This document shows, piece by piece, positions 6,280 through 6,344 of a stretch of 6,344 nt of DNA (within the stretch, counting starts at the first letter, position 1; each line of letters opens with the position of its first letter). The notes below the pieces were generated by a model. That model was given only the letters and a program-made list of their open reading frames with translations, did not search any database and had not been told where the DNA came from. A program made the translations under genes and the position numbers. The DNA is from an uncultured Saprospiraceae bacterium (GTDB lineage Bacteria > Bacteroidota > Bacteroidia > Chitinophagales > Saprospiraceae), in assembly GCA_905479665.1 (NCBI GenBank), contig CAJQNM010000666.1:1-6344 (forward strand). Reading direction: 5' to 3'.

Positions 6280-6344
6280 TTAGCTCGGATCTAATTCGGG
6301 CTTCAGTACTTCACCAGAAATAGTCAATACAGTTTTAGCAGGCT
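6280..6344 (-). CDS. C-terminal end of an unidentified protein (partial)
   Basis: Reading from the right window edge on the minus strand, one frame stays open for 20 codons (PAKTVLTISGEVLKPELDPS) and stops at TAA 6280-6282. The other two minus frames stop within a few codons. An intrinsic terminator follows within 27 bp, which supports a real gene end. Twenty residues are too few to name a family. The frame happens to be the same as that of the orphan fragment downstream, with two in-frame stops between them. Confidence 0.5.
   Translation of the reverse strand, partial: PAKTVLTISGEVLKPELDPS

Noticed and set aside
6337..6344. AGCAGGCT at the window end resembling the terminator arm GCAGGCTT
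   Set aside because: Only seven bases are shared and the frame there is coding; it is too short to call a repeat.

Overview
The window looks chromosomal and most likely comes from a Bacteroidota species, perhaps of the Saprospiria. Three things point that way: AT-rich leaders without clear Shine-Dalgarno sequences, a very large Cys-rich secreted protein with HYR-like 'DNCG' modules, and a small psi-like conserved protein just ahead of rdgB. The assignment rests on protein style and gene content only; no database search was made.

Layout. Bases 1-2435 (minus) hold the N-terminal 811 residues of a large exported protein whose C-terminus lies outside the window. This reading frame is open to the window edge. 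Bases 2436-2809 are a non-coding, AT-rich upstream region with two short perfect palindromes. At 2810-2835 a strong hairpin followed by T tracts (minus strand) ends the ilvE transcript. ilvE (2861-3928, minus) encodes a branched-chain aminotransferase. A 79-bp divergent spacer separates it from a plus-strand pair: a small uncharacterised protein (4008-4433) and rdgB (4423-5058), which overlap by 11 bp. rdgB runs tail to tail into a UbiA-family prenyltransferase gene, probably mqnP (5020-5886, minus), and the two coding ends overlap by 39 bp. Upstream of mqnP on the same strand is a short ORF (5956-6219) that resembles only the C-terminal end of a large macroglobulin/carboxypeptidase-regulatory-like secreted protein. 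Before it come an intrinsic terminator (6226-6253) and the last 20 codons of another minus-strand gene (6280-6344).

Functionally this is mostly housekeeping: amino-acid transamination, nucleotide-pool cleaning and quinone-precursor prenylation, flanked by secreted surface proteins. The genes do not form one pathway. I see no CRISPR, insertion sequence, tRNA, rRNA or phage gene, and no convincing new multi-gene system. The items most worth a second look are the orphan C-terminal fragment, the psi-like small protein coupled to rdgB, and the Cys-rich giant secreted protein.
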